A DNA stretch of 7,583 nt from positions 1 to 7,583 of the forward strand of contig JAUMYD010000088.1 in NCBI GenBank assembly GCA_030528765.1, in the 5' to 3' direction. Position 1 is the first letter of the stretch. Each line of letters begins with the position of its first letter. The notes under the pieces are model-generated. The model saw nothing but the letters and a program-made list of their open reading frames with translations, was not told where the DNA came from and made no database searches. Of this stretch, positions 6,423-7,583 are shown in pieces. The stretch is from Bacillota bacterium (lineage in GTDB: Bacteria; Bacillota; Dehalobacteriia; UBA4068). Position numbers and translations under genes: made by a program.

Positions 6423-6430
6423 TTGTTTTG

Positions 6431-6459
6431 TTGAATTTATGGTAATTCTATGCTAAAAT
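6431..6459 (+). promoter_or_regulatory. Extended -10 promoter for the DUF3798-like lipoprotein gene
   Basis: TTGAAT (6431-6436) and TAAAAT (6454-6459) are separated by 17 bp, and TGC (6451-6453) gives an extended -10. The predicted start near 6466 leaves a leader of about 79 nt before the ATG at 6545, in which I see no notable structure. Confidence 0.65.
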
Positions 6460-6544
6460 AAAAATATATGGTTTTAACTTACTGGCGAACGTGTTCTAAT
6501 TTGTTTCAGGAATTGCTGTGAAAAAGAGAAAGGAGCGAAGCCCA

Positions 6545-7583
6545 ATGAAAAGACTGATCCTGTGTTTGTCTCTGCTCTGCCTGCTGCTCACGGCCTGCAC
6601 AGAAGCCCCCGCCGAAGCGGAAGCCCCAGAGGAAAACCAGCCCGCGCCCATAGACCGAAGCAAGCTGGGGCAGAAGGTGGCGGCTTTTTATCTCAGCCCC
6701 CGGAGCGGTCTGGGATCCTTGGCGGAGGAAGAAGATATACTCCTCTGGGAAAGTGTAGCCGATTTCCAGGAGGAGGAACTTCTCGCCCAGGAAATAGAAA
6801 AGCTGCTGCAAGCCCCGGAGGCGGGCGCTGTGCTTTTGAATGAAAACTACTCCTTCTATTTTCCGGAGACCCTGAACTTTTCGGAGATCCTGGATGAGGC
6901 TCAGGTTCGGGAATCCCCCCAGTTCTGGGTGGGCTGTGCCGGAGGGGAGGGAACTTACAGCCTGGCAAGGGAGCTGGATCTGCTGCTGGAATTCAATATC
7001 TCCGCCCAGGCCCGGCGCATGGTGGAGCAGGCCAAGCAGATGGGCGCGGAGACCCTGGTTTATTACATACAGTCTGCCCATCTCTTTGCCTTTGCCGATC
7101 AGGACAAGGCGCTGGCGGCAGTTCTCCAAAGCTGCGCTGAGCAGGATATCCGCTTCGTGCCGGTGGTGATCCCGAAAAAGGACGTCTATGACTGGGAGCC
7201 CATCCTGCGGCGGGATGTGGCCCAGCAGGTGGAGACCTATGGCACGAACACCGCCTTTGCCGCCATCGAGGGGGAAATGCAGTGGCGGCTGACAACCTAC
7301 TGCGGGCTGCACGGCGCGATCTACCCCGGCAGCCTTTATCCGAAGGTGAATATCGATGACCCGGCCTCCCTGCGCCCCAATGCGGAGGGCACCGGGCCAA
7401 ACGGCCGCTTCGCCGATTTCCCCATCGCTTCTAAGGAGCTGGGGCTGTGGGCTGCCTATGAATACGCTAAGCTCTGGCTGGCCGGGGAGGTGCCGGAGCG
7501 GGTGATCGATCTGCCCCGGCTGGAGCAGATCATGGAGGAGATCAGCGGCGTGGATTGCCACCTGGAATTTGAGGATTATTTCG
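6545..7583 (+). CDS. DUF3798-like periplasmic-binding lipoprotein (3' end outside window)
   Basis: The first 346 residues of a lipoprotein are present, and the frame runs off the right edge. The signal peptide has LTAC with lipidated Cys18, followed by a low-complexity Ala/Glu/Pro linker (about 19-36) that would tether the domain to the membrane. AAAGGAG at 6529-6535 sits 9 nt before the ATG and fixes the start. The part from MVEQAKQMGAETLVYYIQ (159-176), through IRFVPVVIP (202-210), to DVAQQVETYGTNTAFAAIEG (224-243) and GAIYPGSLYP (257-266) resembles DUF3798 lipoproteins, which have a periplasmic-binding-like fold. The ligand and role are unknown. The region from 45 to 150 is less recognisable. 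Codons are richer in GCC, CTG and GAG than in the transporter genes. It has its own promoter and is not part of the importer operon. Confidence 0.85.
   Translation, partial: MKRLILCLSLLCLLLTACTEAPAEAEAPEENQPAPIDRSKLGQKVAAFYLSPRSGLGSLAEEEDILLWESVADFQEEELLAQEIEKLLQAPEAGAVLLNENYSFYFPETLNFSEILDEAQVRESPQFWVGCAGGEGTYSLARELDLLLEFNISAQARRMVEQAKQMGAETLVYYIQSAHLFAFADQDKALAAVLQSCAEQDIRFVPVVIPKKDVYDWEPILRRDVAQQVETYGTNTAFAAIEGEMQWRLTTYCGLHGAIYPGSLYPKVNIDDPASLRPNAEGTGPNGRFADFPIASKELGLWAAYEYAKLWLAGEVPERVIDLPRLEQIMEEISGVDCHLEFEDYF

Larger units (their letters stand above)
5592..6430. other. Long gene-free, AT-rich intergenic region with several hairpins
   Basis: No protein gene is supported here. The open frames lack ribosome sites, have low-complexity or cysteine- and proline-rich translations, and run through strong hairpins. 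Visible structure includes an 8-bp inverted repeat TCTGCCTG/CAGGCAGA (5598-5605/5624-5631), a CAGCGA/TCGCTG hairpin (5758-5774), a direct repeat of GATAAAGAAAA (5834-5844 and 5849-5859), a GCTTCCC/GGGGAGC hairpin (5951-5969), a 15-bp palindrome ATGTGG-TTG-CCACAT (6036-6050) and a TCCTCTT/AAGAGGA hairpin (6124-6141). Later hairpins are listed separately. It could hold non-coding RNA or be decayed sequence. Confidence 0.6.

Noticed and set aside
6209..6445. 78-codon plus-strand frame with TTG start
   Set aside because: It runs through two long hairpins, a terminator and the promoter of the next gene, and has no ribosome site.

Overview
The window is from a moderately GC-rich bacterium, most likely an anaerobic, gut-type Clostridia (Firmicutes). 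That assignment is an inference. It rests on the codon usage (CTG, GCC/GCG and GAG rich, with almost no TTA, CTA or TCA codons), the Firmicutes-like lipoprotein signals and Shine-Dalgarno sequences, and the resemblance of the genes to clostridial families. No taxonomic marker gene is present.

Left edge (1-472). A short C-terminal remnant of an unrecognised gene may end at 115. It is followed by a well-formed regulatory region: a 22-bp palindrome (182-203) abutting a -35 box, a strong extended -10 promoter (203-231), a structured leader of about 135 nt (238-371) that ends in an intrinsic terminator (324-371), and about 100 nt of further leader before the first gene. Repeated ATCTGC/GCAGAT segments in the leader allow mutually exclusive pairings. 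This suggests premature-termination control, or alternatively a small RNA.

Centre (473-5501). Five tightly packed genes form one complete ABC importer of the nickel/dipeptide/oligopeptide class: a lipid-anchored solute-binding protein, two permeases and two ATPases. Most junctions overlap or nearly so (4-nt ATGA overlap, 10-nt gap, 11-nt overlap), as in a translationally coupled operon. The binding protein captures substrate outside the membrane, the two permeases form the channel, and the ATPases form an asymmetric motor. Sequence features point to the nickel-type branch (NikA/B/C/D/E-like), but the substrate is not proven. A strong intrinsic terminator (5558-5591) closes the operon.

Right (5592-7583). 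About 950 bp without a convincing protein gene is more AT-rich and contains several hairpins plus a second intrinsic terminator (6333-6367). A separate extended -10 promoter (6431-6459), preceded by a 15-bp palindrome, then drives a lipoprotein gene (6545 to beyond the right edge) that looks like a DUF3798 periplasmic-binding-like protein.

No mobile element, CRISPR array, tRNA or rRNA was recognised. The least explained items are the leader RNA with its palindrome and the long gene-free region.
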